DNA from: Pseudomonadota bacterium
GTDB taxonomy: Bacteria > Myxococcota_A > Polyangia > Polyangiales > Polyangiaceae
Assembly (NCBI GenBank): GCA_023428245.1
Contig: JAEYYX010000054.1
Coordinates: 1 to 54,112 of the forward strand
Reading direction: 5' to 3'
Length of the DNA: 54,112 nucleotides
How positions within the stretch are numbered: the stretch's first letter is position 1; the number at the start of each line of letters is the position of its first letter. This document shows, piece after piece, positions 1 to 6,087 of the stretch. The translations under genes and the position numbers were made by a program. The notes under the pieces were generated by a model, which was not told where the DNA came from, did not search any database, and worked only from the letters and a program-made list of their open reading frames with translations.

Positions 1-67
1 CCACGTCCGCCTTGAACTCATCCGTGAACTTGCGCCTCGCTCGGCGCGTCTTCTTTCCTTGTGACAT
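1..67 (-). CDS. IS3-family transposase OrfA, N-terminal fragment
   Basis: Only the first 22 codons are present; the gene runs off the left edge. The start is ATG with AAGGAGT/GGAGT-like bases a few nucleotides upstream. The visible residues (MSQGKKTRRARRKFTDEFK) show the basic start followed by the F-(T/S)-x-E-F-K signature of the first helix of IS3/IS911 OrfA proteins, the helix-turn-helix part that binds the IS ends. In this family OrfA is normally joined to OrfB (DDE integrase domain) by a programmed frameshift; that part is not visible here. Confidence 0.75.
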   Translation of the reverse strand, partial: MSQGKKTRRARRKFTDEFKADV

Positions 68-127
68 CGAACACTCCTTGCGCATTGTCGCGCTTCTTGG
101 GGTGTCCGGAAATCGGGGGGAGGCTCA
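1..127 (-). mobile_element. IS3-family insertion sequence, partial (one end)
   Basis: One end of an insertion sequence, cut by the window edge. Read on the minus strand from 127, the sequence begins TGAGCCTCCCCCCGATTTCC, which resembles the TGA(A/G)CC...CCCC terminal inverted repeats of several IS3-family subgroups. A transposase OrfA start lies 60 bp inside, the usual spacing. The element interrupts the reading frame of an XRE-type regulator gene. Neither the other inverted repeat nor the target duplication can be checked, because the rest lies outside the window. Confidence 0.7.
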
Positions 128-396
128 ATGTCTTCTGTAGGGGGCATGAGCCGCTCCATGAGGAGGGCCCTCACGGCCTGCCTCAGCATGGCGTCCATGG
201 GACGTTCCTCCCGTTCCCACCGAGAGATGCTTTCTCCCGTGCTGGCTAATTTCTTGGCGAACTCCGTTTGGGTCAGGCCGAGTGCCTCGATTGCGTAATT
301 CAAGATCTGCGGAGAATGAACCCCTCCAACGGAAGCTGAGTGGTGACAGCTCTCGACCCCGAGTGCCAAGGCCCTTGTCACCAGTCTCAGAGCCAT
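128..396 (-). pseudogene. XRE-type helix-turn-helix regulator, truncated by IS insertion
   Basis: An open frame starting at ATG 396 encodes about 89 residues before it meets the IS end at 127. Residues 31-80 read like an XRE/Cro-type helix-turn-helix: ILNYAIEALGLTQTEFAKKL, then a recognition-helix segment with SISRWEREERPMD. The frame continues through the IS without a stop to the window edge, so the natural C terminus is lost. No clear ribosome binding site precedes ATG 396, so the start is uncertain. Its upstream side carries two tandem GGTGACA heptamers (418-431), and more copies lie inside and around the gene, which suggests these could be its operators. It is probably a phage- or element-borne repressor-type protein. 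Confidence 0.55.
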
Positions 397-678
397 TTTA
401 GGCCGCGAGAGCCGTTTGGTGACAGGTGACAGGCTTCCACAAACTATTTCTATACGGACTTCCAAAAAGAAATTCCAAATCGATTTATTTTTGGAAGTCT
501 CCCTATGGAAGGTTTTCATCAAATTTGCTGTCACCCTGTCACCAGAGGGGTTTTGTGGCTGAATTTGGCTGCGGAAGTGGTGACAGGCAACTTGTCACCC
601 GTTGTCACCGCTCGCACGTTCGAGCCCCAAATGGCTGAGAGGGCGGTGACAAGCATCATGTATTCATAATGCGTCACC
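342..678. repeat. Cluster of GGTGACA/TGTCACC heptamers (iteron- or operator-like)
   Basis: Ten exact copies of the heptamer GGTGACA, on either strand, lie within 310 bp. Plus orientation: 342, 418, 425, 579, 645. Minus orientation (TGTCACC): 376, 529, 537, 593, 603. A one-mismatch copy (CGTCACC) is at 672. Two pairs are tandem: 418/425 with a 7-bp period and 529/537 with an 8-bp period. An AT-rich stretch (about 440-530) separates the groups. Chance would give well under one copy in this length. The arrangement resembles iterons of a replication origin, or multiple operators for a DNA-binding protein such as the adjacent XRE-type regulator. Which of these is correct cannot be told from sequence alone. 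Confidence 0.7.
457..499. repeat. 12-bp inverted repeat in AT-rich segment
   Basis: GACTTCCAAAAA (457-468) and its exact complement TTTTTGGAAGTC (488-499) flank a 19-base loop. The repeat lies in the only clearly AT-rich part of the window, between the two groups of GGTGACA heptamers. It could be a cruciform-forming or protein-binding part of an origin, or a terminator-like hairpin between the XRE gene and rightward genes. Confidence 0.6.
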
Positions 679-688
679 GCCCTCTCAG
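635..688. repeat. 16-bp perfect inverted repeat containing the heptamer
   Basis: CTGAGAGGGCGGTGAC (635-650) is mirrored exactly by GTCACCGCCCTCTCAG (673-688), and the inner GCAT/ATGC (653-656/669-672) pairs further. Each arm carries the GGTGAC core of the array. There is no T-run on either side, so it is more likely a binding site or cruciform than a terminator. Confidence 0.65.
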
Positions 689-845
689 AGCCAAATCAAA
701 GCACTTCTAGATCTCACGACGGAGGCGCTCATCCAGCTCCGCCTCGGCTACGTCTGTCTCGCGGACGAGGGGGAAGCGCCGCACGGCGTAGCGCCTGTTT
801 TGTCCCTGGCCCAAGTCGGCCGTCCTCGTCGGTGTAACTCCCTAG

Positions 846-1295
846 ATGGAGTCACTCAGAGAGCGGTTCGAGGCGAAGTACGAGGTAGATGAGGCAACGG
901 GATGCTGGCTTTGGACAGCTTCCAGGGGTGAGAAGGGCTACGGCCGCTTCGAGGTAGGCGGCAAGATGAGGAGGGCCCATCGGGTTTCCTACGAGCTTTT
1001 CGTAGGGCCGATTCCAGAAGGGCTACTGGTCTGCCATCGCTGCGACAACCCTACGTGCGTGAACCCCGCCCACCTCTTCTTGGGCACGAACGAGGAGAAC
1101 CTGAAGGACATGGCAGCCAAGGGCCGAGCCGCACGCCTTCTTGGGGAGGCCAACGGCAAGTCCAAGCTCAGCCCCGAGACCATCGAGAAGATTAGGGCAG
1201 CGAAGGGGAAGACTCTGGGTCAACTCGCCGTCGAGTTCGGGACGTGCGTAAGCAACATTAGCCAGATCCGATCTGGCAAGAGGCGGGCCTCCTAG
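846..1295 (+). CDS. HNH endonuclease, phage/mobile-element type
   Basis: A 149-residue protein. The centre carries an HNH_3-type nuclease core: LVCHRCDNPTCVNPAHL (about residues 61-77) followed by GTNEEN. The conserved His and Asn residues and the Cys pairs often seen in this subgroup are all present. An aromatic N-terminal segment (GCWLWTASRGEKGYGRF) is typical of the family. The C terminus (about 105-147, LSPETIEKIRAAKG, then a second helix and RSGKRR) looks like a small DNA-binding helix-turn-helix as found in homing-type HNH proteins. Such genes are common in prophages and integrated elements as stand-alone nickases or homing endonucleases. No good ribosome binding site precedes ATG 846. 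It lies alone between the heptamer array and the tRNA-derived site, and is probably cargo or part of the element. Confidence 0.8.
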   Translation: MESLRERFEAKYEVDEATGCWLWTASRGEKGYGRFEVGGKMRRAHRVSYELFVGPIPEGLLVCHRCDNPTCVNPAHLFLGTNEENLKDMAAKGRAARLLGEANGKSKLSPETIEKIRAAKGKTLGQLAVEFGTCVSNISQIRSGKRRAS

Positions 1296-1509
1296 ATTCA
1301 AACCCACGGCATCAACCCTTCCGGGTTCAAATCCGAATCTCAAGAAATCCCGACAAAACGCCAAGTGGACAGAGGATCGGCTCTCTGGCCACTTCTCTGT
1401 CCACTTGGGCGGAACTTCTAGGATCGCCAGGGATCGCCCTGAAACGCTGTTGAAGCCATTTTAGGCTGGGATCCTCGTTGTTCTCCGGTGCTTTTCGACC
1501 CCCAATTCA
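1296..1509. other. Non-coding element end before the attachment site
   Basis: Besides the 14-bp inverted repeat, this stretch has a direct repeat GGATCGCC (1421-1428 and 1431-1438) and a second copy (1454-1466) of a 13-mer, AGCCATTTTAGGC, that also occurs at 391-403 over the start of the XRE-type gene. No gene is seen. Confidence 0.5.
1361..1408. repeat. 14-bp perfect inverted repeat downstream of the HNH gene
   Basis: CCAAGTGGACAGAG (1361-1374) and CTCTGTCCACTTGG (1395-1408) are exact complements with a 20-base loop that repeats part of the arm (GGCCACTTCTCT). No T-run follows. It lies about 100 bp inside the probable attachment site, where tyrosine integrases or directionality factors often have arm-type or accessory sites; that role is inference. 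Confidence 0.6.
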
Positions 1510-1555
1510 CCTTCCCAAGGTCGAGGTCGAGGGTTCAAATCCCTTCTCCCGCTCC
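1510..1555 (+). other. 3' end of a tRNA-Gly(CCC) gene: probable integration site (att)
   Basis: The sequence from the anticodon loop to the acceptor end of a tRNA is present. The anticodon loop is TTCCCAA (anticodon CCC), followed by the 3' side of the anticodon stem GGTCG, variable loop AGGTC, T arm GAGGG-TTCAAAT-CCCTT, acceptor strand CTCCCGC and discriminator T, then CC. U73 and this acceptor strand fit tRNA-Gly. The matching 5' half (GCGGGAG..., D arm) is absent upstream, where the sequence is unrelated. A lone tRNA 3' end with a terminator behind it is what tyrosine-integrase elements leave at the end distal to the restored tRNA. The element therefore lies to the left, with the intact tRNA outside the window. 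Confidence 0.75.
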
Positions 1556-1586
1556 CCTCATTCGAACTTCAGAAAGGCTCGAGGTC

Positions 1587-1603
1587 AAAAGCCTCGGGCT
1601 TTT
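1587..1603 (+). terminator. Rho-independent terminator behind the tRNA-Gly end
   Basis: AAAAGCC (1587-1593), loop TCG, GGCTTTT (1597-1603): a perfect 7-bp stem ending in a T-run. It sits where a terminator follows a tRNA gene, which supports the reading that sequence from here rightward is the original chromosomal flank of tRNA-Gly. Confidence 0.65.
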
Positions 1604-1675
1604 CTCGTTGGGGTGGCTCGTTCGAGCGAGCGTGGGGCGTTCGCCGCTTTTCTGGGCTCGACCCCGGGCGCCCCC

Positions 1676-3175
1676 TCACGCCCCCTGGAAGGGGTCGTAC
1701 TCGTCGTCGAATTCGTAGCCGGAGTCGAGGTTATCGAAGCGGGTGAACTCGGAGGAGAACTTCACCTTGGCCGTGCCGGTGGGGCCGTTACGTTGCTTGG
1801 CGCAGATGACTTCGGCGACGCCTTTGTCGGGGCTGTCCTGAAAGTAGTACTCGTCCCGATAGATGAAGAAGATGGCGTCGGCGTCCTGCTCGATAGCGCC
1901 GGATTCACGCAAGTCGCTGAGCTGAGGACGTTTGTCCTTCGTTGTGCGCGTTTCGACGGAGCGATTGAGCTGACTGAGCGCGATCACCGGCACGCCCATT
2001 TCCTTCGCGAGCTGCTTGAGGCCTCGGGAGATTTCCGAGATTTCTTGTTCGCGGCTCGTGACGCCCTTTCGTCCGCTCATGAGCTGCAGGTAGTCGATCG
2101 CGACGAGGCCGATCTCTTTCGGACCGTCCTCGTTTCGCTTCATTTCCGCCTGGAGCCGGCGCACGCGGGCTCGCACGTCGAGCAAGGAAATCGCTGGGGT
2201 ATCGTCGAGCCAGAGCGGGAGACGACTGAGCCGAGCGGCGGCGTCGGTCAGTTTGTTCCACTCGTCCGGGCCGACCTGCCCCGAACGCAAACTCGCCATA
2301 TTCACACGGGCTTCGCTCGCGAGCATACGCGCGGCGAGCTGCTCCCGAGGCATTTCGAGGGAGAAGAAGAGCACGCCGAAGCCGGGCTCGAGAACCTTTC
2401 CTCCGTCCGGCGCAGTGACCTTTCGAGGAGAGGCGATGTTGGCCGCGACGTTCAAGACGAACGAGGTCTTTCCCATACCCGGGCGCCCCGCGACGATATA
2501 AAGGTCGCCCTTATGAAGGCCTGAGGTCCTCTTATCGAGCTCGACGAATCCCGTCGGGAATCCTGTCACGCCCCCGCCTCGGCTGCGCGCTTCGCTCAGG
2601 ACGTGGAAGGCTTTTTGAATAGCGCCCCGGATGGGCGTGACGCTCGACTCCGCTTTGACCCGGGCGAGCTCGAAGATCGCCTGCTCCGCTTGATCGACGA
2701 AATCCTGGACTTCACCACAGTCTCCGTAACCCTCAACCGCAAACTTTTGACAGGTCGCGATGAGCGAGCGAAGACGCCACTTCTCGCGGACCGTGCGCGC
2801 GTGCTCCTCGACGTGCGCGATGGCCGGAGTCGCGTCGACCAAACGCGCGAGGTGGGGCGTGCCGCCGATTTGGTCGAGACGCCCTCGGTCGCGGAGGAAA
2901 GTGGCGACGCTGACCGTGTCGATCGGTCGGCTCTGAGCGCCGAGCTCGAGCACCGCCTCAAACACGCGCCGATTGGCGTCGGAGTAGAAGTGTTTCGGCT
3001 CGAGGATCTCCTGGACCTGATCGAAAGCCTCGGTCGAAAGTAACACCGAGCTCAAGACCGCCGCTTCAGCGTCGAGATCCGAGGGCGGTACTCGGCCGCC
3101 AGCGGCTTTGAGCTCGGAGGCAGGATCGACGGGGGCAGCTCGTCCGGGAGCCTGTCCAGCAGCGAAACGCTCCAT
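1676..3175 (-). CDS. dnaB: Replicative DNA helicase DnaB
   Basis: A 499-residue protein; the family is usually 440-480. It is the hexameric 5'-3' helicase that unwinds DNA at the replication fork. The N-terminal DnaB domain runs about 30-140 and the RecA-like ATPase domain from about 205. Walker A is GRPGMGKT (230-237), FSLEM follows at about 271-275, and Walker B is LVAIDYLQL (about 357-365). The SQLNR and DLRESGAIEQDAD motifs toward the C terminus are typical. There is an insertion of about 20 residues between Walker A and the FSLEM strand (about 248-267), and a variable, Pro/Ala-rich 25-residue N-terminal tail. It is the last gene of the prs-to-dnaB series, separated from rplI by a 123-bp gap containing a strong hairpin. 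Confidence 0.96.
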   Translation of the reverse strand: MERFAAGQAPGRAAPVDPASELKAAGGRVPPSDLDAEAAVLSSVLLSTEAFDQVQEILEPKHFYSDANRRVFEAVLELGAQSRPIDTVSVATFLRDRGRLDQIGGTPHLARLVDATPAIAHVEEHARTVREKWRLRSLIATCQKFAVEGYGDCGEVQDFVDQAEQAIFELARVKAESSVTPIRGAIQKAFHVLSEARSRGGGVTGFPTGFVELDKRTSGLHKGDLYIVAGRPGMGKTSFVLNVAANIASPRKVTAPDGGKVLEPGFGVLFFSLEMPREQLAARMLASEARVNMASLRSGQVGPDEWNKLTDAAARLSRLPLWLDDTPAISLLDVRARVRRLQAEMKRNEDGPKEIGLVAIDYLQLMSGRKGVTSREQEISEISRGLKQLAKEMGVPVIALSQLNRSVETRTTKDKRPQLSDLRESGAIEQDADAIFFIYRDEYYFQDSPDKGVAEVICAKQRNGPTGTAKVKFSSEFTRFDNLDSGYEFDDEYDPFQGA

Positions 3176-3223
3176 GTGCGGAGCCTAACACGCCGCGCTC
3201 GCAAATGGCGGTCCAAATGCGAC

Positions 3224-3253
3224 AGCGCCCCGCTCGCTTCCGAGCAGGGCGCT
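3224..3253 (-). terminator. Hairpin between rplI and dnaB
   Basis: AGCGCCC-C-GCTCG, loop CTTC, CGAGC-A-GGGCGCT: 12 paired bases with one internal mismatch. A smaller hairpin (AGCGTC/GACGCT, 3275-3290) lies just before it in the direction of transcription. No strong T-run follows, so it may be an attenuator or RNA-processing point that lowers dnaB expression relative to the ribosomal genes rather than a full terminator. Confidence 0.45.
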
Positions 3254-3298
3254 TCGCTTTGCTGACAAGATAGAAGCGTCAGCAGACGCTGAACGAGT

Positions 3299-3757
3299 TC
3301 AGCCGGCCTTGATGACTTCGACGCGCAAGGTAGCGACAACTTCCTTGTGGAGTCGCACCTGGACGTCGGAGAGACCGAGGCTCTTGATCGGCTCGGCGAG
3401 CTCGATCTTCTTGCGGTCCACGCTCAGGCCGAGCGCCGTGTACGCCTCCTCGATGTCCTTGCTCGTCACCGAGCCGTACATCTTGTTGTCTGCACCCACA
3501 GCTCGCTCAAGCTTGATGCTCGTCGCTTCCAGCTTCGCCTTCAGCGCTTGAGACTCGCTGAGTTCAGCCGCAGCCATTGCCGCTGCCTGCTTCTTCAGGT
3601 CCTCAGCGCGAGCCAAGTTCTGAGCCGTAGCCGGAGCTGCAAGGCCCCGCGGAATCAGGAAGTTTCGCGCAAAACCGGGGCGAACGCGGACGATGTCCCC
3701 GCCTTGACCCAGGCTGTCCACGTTCTTCTGGAGAATCACTCGAATCGGACTCGACAT
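3299..3757 (-). CDS. rplI: 50S ribosomal protein L9
   Basis: 152 residues, the normal length. The N-terminal domain has the L9 signature around GQGGDIVRVRPGFARNFLIP (about residues 17-36). A long central helix (about 45-75) and a C-terminal RNA-binding domain follow. L9 binds 23S rRNA domain V near the L1 stalk. ATG 3757 is preceded by AAGGAG seven bases upstream. It lies 11 bp after rpsR in the usual rpsF-rpsR-rplI order. Confidence 0.97.
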   Translation of the reverse strand: MSSPIRVILQKNVDSLGQGGDIVRVRPGFARNFLIPRGLAAPATAQNLARAEDLKKQAAAMAAAELSESQALKAKLEATSIKLERAVGADNKMYGSVTSKDIEEAYTALGLSVDRKKIELAEPIKSLGLSDVQVRLHKEVVATLRVEVIKAG

Positions 3758-3768
3758 CTTTGTTCTCC

Positions 3769-4023
3769 TTAGTAGTTCGTGGTGAACGGCAAGAAGGCGA
3801 TCACTCGCGCCCGCTTCACGGCGGTCGTGAGCTCACGCTGATGTTTGGCGCAGGCGCCCGACACGCGGCCAGGCACAATCTTTCCGCGCTCGCTGATGAA
3901 ATACTTCAGCGTGCCCGGATCCTTGTAGTCGATGGTCATCGCAGCGTCCGAGCAGAACGGACATCCACGGCGGCGCACCTTTCGGGGTGCATCCTTCTCT
4001 GCGTTCAAATCCTGTTGCTTCAT
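3769..4023 (-). CDS. rpsR: 30S ribosomal protein S18, zinc-binding type
   Basis: 84 residues. The core (TIDYKDPGTLKYFISERGKI, then R.SG.CAKHQR.L) is typical S18, which pairs with S6 on the 30S platform. CPFC near residues 21-24 together with C and H in GACAKHQ form the four-ligand set of the 'C+' S18 version expected to bind zinc. ATG 4023 overlaps the rpsF stop by four bases (ATGA) and has GGAGGA six bases upstream, so translation is probably coupled. Confidence 0.97.
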   Translation of the reverse strand: MKQQDLNAEKDAPRKVRRRGCPFCSDAAMTIDYKDPGTLKYFISERGKIVPGRVSGACAKHQRELTTAVKRARVIAFLPFTTNY

Positions 4024-4517
4024 GAGAAGTCCTCCATCGCTTCTTCTTCGTCGCTGAGCTCGTCTTGCGACTGGTATTCGCGGTTCGGCGAGGCTGCGAG
4101 GCCGAGACGCTGCTCGAGCGTCAGACCTTGTTCCTCTTCAGCGGGTGCATCCTCCACCTCGAAGCGGAGAGACTCGCTCGACACGTCGGCCGCACTCGCC
4201 TCGTCAGCGATCTTGACGGATTGAAAGCGAATGACCTCGTCGAGCATGCGGAAATTGCGCTCGAGCTCGGCGACAAGGGCGCCGTCTCCTCGATAGGTGA
4301 CGTAGACATAGAGTCCACGCTTGCTGTGAGCGATCTCATAGGCAAGCATGCGACGACCCCAGTTCTCGATGCGCGTCATGACGCCGCCCATACGAGTGAT
4401 CACGTCCGCCACGCGGGTCGCGACCTTCTCCGCGACTTCCTTCGTCACGTCGGGCTTCAGGATGTAGATGACTTCGTATTCGCGGAGCGGATGCTCCTTT
4501 TTCTGTACTTCTGCCAA
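4020..4517 (-). CDS. rpsF: 30S ribosomal protein S6, with acidic C-terminal extension
   Basis: 165 residues against about 95-135 for common S6 proteins. The ferredoxin-like S6 fold spans about 10-105 (REYEVIYILKPDV, then NWGRRMLAYEI and a strand around GLYVYVTY). The last 55 residues are an acidic tail (EDAPAEEEQ, DELSDEEEAMED), reminiscent of the C-terminal glutamates added to E. coli S6, here encoded directly. The start codon is TTG at 4517, chosen because AAAGGAG lies five to seven bases upstream and the frame aligns from MAEVQKKEHPLREYE. The start codon lies in one arm of a possible hairpin (see the leader entry). Confidence 0.95.
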   Translation of the reverse strand: MAEVQKKEHPLREYEVIYILKPDVTKEVAEKVATRVADVITRMGGVMTRIENWGRRMLAYEIAHSKRGLYVYVTYRGDGALVAELERNFRMLDEVIRFQSVKIADEASAADVSSESLRFEVEDAPAEEEQGLTLEQRLGLAASPNREYQSQDELSDEEEAMEDFS

Positions 4518-4541
4518 TGTGGCTCCTTTCGGTCGATTGGC
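4513..4541 (-). promoter_or_regulatory. rpsF leader hairpin covering the TTG start codon (possible S6:S18 autoregulation)
   Basis: On the minus strand GCCAAT (4541-4536) can pair with ATTGGC (4518-4513). The second arm contains the TTG start codon, and the loop contains GACCG and the AAAGGAG ribosome binding site. rpsF-rpsR leaders in many bacteria fold into a motif with an exposed CCG that the S6:S18 pair binds to repress its own translation. The arrangement here fits that logic, but the stem is only 6 bp and the match to the known consensus was not tested. Confidence 0.35.
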
Positions 4542-4573
4542 CCCCTCGAGTGAGGGAGCAAGGAGGCCGTGCC

Positions 4574-5152
4574 CTAAGCGGGACGGCGATTCACGAGATT
4601 CATTGCCTGGCTGATTCCCTTGTCGACAATCAGTTCCAAGGCATCCGCGGCCCTCGAAATCATGGAATCCACGATTTCCCGGTCCGCCGGGGGCACGGGC
4701 ATTAACACGAAATCGGCCACATCGCCCTGAAAATCAACAGGAGGACGTCCGATTCCAAGCCGCAAACGAATGAAATCGGGGCCACCGAGGCACCGGACCG
4801 CCGATTTCAGTCCGTTGTGACCGCCGGTCCCGCCTCCGACCTTGAGCTGAATGCGGCCGAGCGGGAGGTCAAGCTCGTCATGGATCACGACGATCTCCGA
4901 GCGCTCGGCCTTGAAGAACTGAGCCGCAGAAACGAGCGCGTCCCCCGAGAGATTCATAAAGGTCTGGGGCTTCAAGAGCACGTGTTTATCGCTACCCCTC
5001 GGCGGGAGCGCGAGAGCAAACTCGGACTTGAACTTATCCCTGAAATCGGGTCGACCCCATCGCTCGGCGATGAGGTCGATGACGAGAAAGCCCAGATTGT
5101 GGAACGTATCTCGATAACGCGCGCCCGGATTTCCGAGCCCGGCGAAGATCAC
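4574..5152 (-). CDS. pth: Peptidyl-tRNA hydrolase
   Basis: 192 residues, full length. It releases peptides from prematurely dissociated peptidyl-tRNAs. Family motifs visible are FAGLGNPGARYRDTFHNLGF (Asn8 region and catalytic His near 18), LLKPQTFMNLSG, VIHDELDLPLG (catalytic Asp) and GGTGGHNGLKS. The start is GTG at 5152, which overlaps the stop of the L25 gene by four bases (GTGA), with AAGGA about nine bases upstream. The neighbouring L25 gene is its common partner. Confidence 0.96.
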   Translation of the reverse strand: MIFAGLGNPGARYRDTFHNLGFLVIDLIAERWGRPDFRDKFKSEFALALPPRGSDKHVLLKPQTFMNLSGDALVSAAQFFKAERSEIVVIHDELDLPLGRIQLKVGGGTGGHNGLKSAVRCLGGPDFIRLRLGIGRPPVDFQGDVADFVLMPVPPADREIVDSMISRAADALELIVDKGISQAMNLVNRRPA

Positions 5153-5748
5153 TTCTTGCTATCCTTTTCCTCTTCAGCCTCATCCTTCTTGGCGCGACGA
5201 TCCACTGCGACGCTCACGACGGTGCGCTTCTCGGGAAGGAGGACCTCGACGCCTTCCGGAACGTTCAGGTCGGCGACGGTGAGGTGCGTGTCGAGTTCGA
5301 GGCTCGTGATGTCGTGCACGATCTTGACTGGAATGGTTCCGGGGGTGCAGCGGACGGGGAGCTCACGGAAGACCTGACGCAGGGTGCCGCCCATGACGAC
5401 GCCACGGGGACGACCGGAGAGCTCGAGCGGAACCTTCACGGTGACCTTGGTGTCTTCGCTCACGCGAATGAAATCAGCGTGGAGGAGCGAACGAGACACA
5501 GGGTGGTACTGGTAGTCGGCGATCATGGCCTTACCGGCCGCCTTGCCGTCCACCTCGAGCTCCACCACGACGTTCACGCCGTAGTCACTGAAAAGCGCCT
5601 TCTTCACGTCGTCCGGCGAAACCGAGAGCGACAGGACGTCCTGGCCCTCACCGTAAGCAACAGCCGGGATTTTCCCATCAGCTCGCAGGCGGCGGGCGGC
5701 GTTCTTTCCTCGGACGGAGCGGGCGATGGCGGAAACCTTGGTCAACAT
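5149..5748 (-). CDS. rplY: 50S ribosomal protein L25 / general stress protein Ctc
   Basis: 199 residues, the long TL5/Ctc type rather than the 94-residue E. coli form. The N-terminal 5S-rRNA-binding domain (about 1-90, with NAARRLRADGKIPAVAYGEG) is followed by the beta-rich CTC domain (about 95-185) and a charged tail (KKDEAEEEKDSKK). ATG 5748 is preferred over an in-frame TTG six bases upstream because GGAG lies eight bases before it. It is followed by pth with a four-base overlap. Confidence 0.95.
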   Translation of the reverse strand: MLTKVSAIARSVRGKNAARRLRADGKIPAVAYGEGQDVLSLSVSPDDVKKALFSDYGVNVVVELEVDGKAAGKAMIADYQYHPVSRSLLHADFIRVSEDTKVTVKVPLELSGRPRGVVMGGTLRQVFRELPVRCTPGTIPVKIVHDITSLELDTHLTVADLNVPEGVEVLLPEKRTVVSVAVDRRAKKDEAEEEKDSKK

Positions 5749-6087
5749 GGGCAATACTCCAAAAGCGCCCTACAGGGCGGGGCGCGGTCTTTACCACTTG
5801 CCGAGAAAAACGCGAGAGGTTTTCTTCCTGAAGCGCGCAATTCTTCGAATTTTCGGGTGAAGGCGGGCAGAAAACCGCCCCGCTGCGGCCCCGGCGCCCT
5901 TTCCCTCGGGGGGTCGTCCGGAAGGGCCCCCTGAGCGGCGCCAGGGTCCCCTGACGAGGTTCAAGCAGGGCAAGGCCCCCCCCCGCCCCCGGGGGCCGTC
6001 GCTTCGCTAGCAACGCGCCCTAGGAGCGCGTTCTGGGCCCAGCACCCGCAGGTTCGGGGGGGGCCGCTGTCGACGCCCGTCCCGCCC
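5749..6087. other. GC-rich intergenic region between prs and the L25 gene
   Basis: No credible gene is seen. It contains C-runs (nine C at 5976-5984, then CCCCCGGGGG) and a hairpin AACGCGC...GCGCGTT (6012-6018/6026-6032) about 55 bp past the prs stop, which might end the prs transcript though it has no T-run. A promoter for the L25-pth-rpsF series is expected here but none was recognised. Confidence 0.4.

Larger units (their letters stand above)
427..845. other. Non-coding stretch between XRE-type gene and HNH gene
   Basis: This stretch holds most of the heptamer array, the AT-rich patch and two inverted repeats. The only reading frame of note is on the minus strand, ending with TAG at 707-709. 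It is open back to 841 but has no ATG; a TTG at 814 would give 35 residues ending RLRREI. It may be the tail of a broken gene or nothing. No gene is called. Confidence 0.4.

Noticed and set aside
342..678. CRISPR array
   Set aside because: The unit is only 7 bp, spacing is irregular, and both orientations occur. No repeat-spacer structure is seen.
1501..1556. A complete tRNA gene
   Set aside because: No acceptor 5' strand or D arm lies upstream; the 5' half is unrelated sequence. Only the 3' end from the anticodon loop on is present.
1478..2524. A 348-codon plus-strand frame across the tRNA end and dnaB
   Set aside because: It lies opposite dnaB, which has clear helicase motifs, and it begins by translating the tRNA remnant. 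It is a shadow of GC-rich coding sequence.
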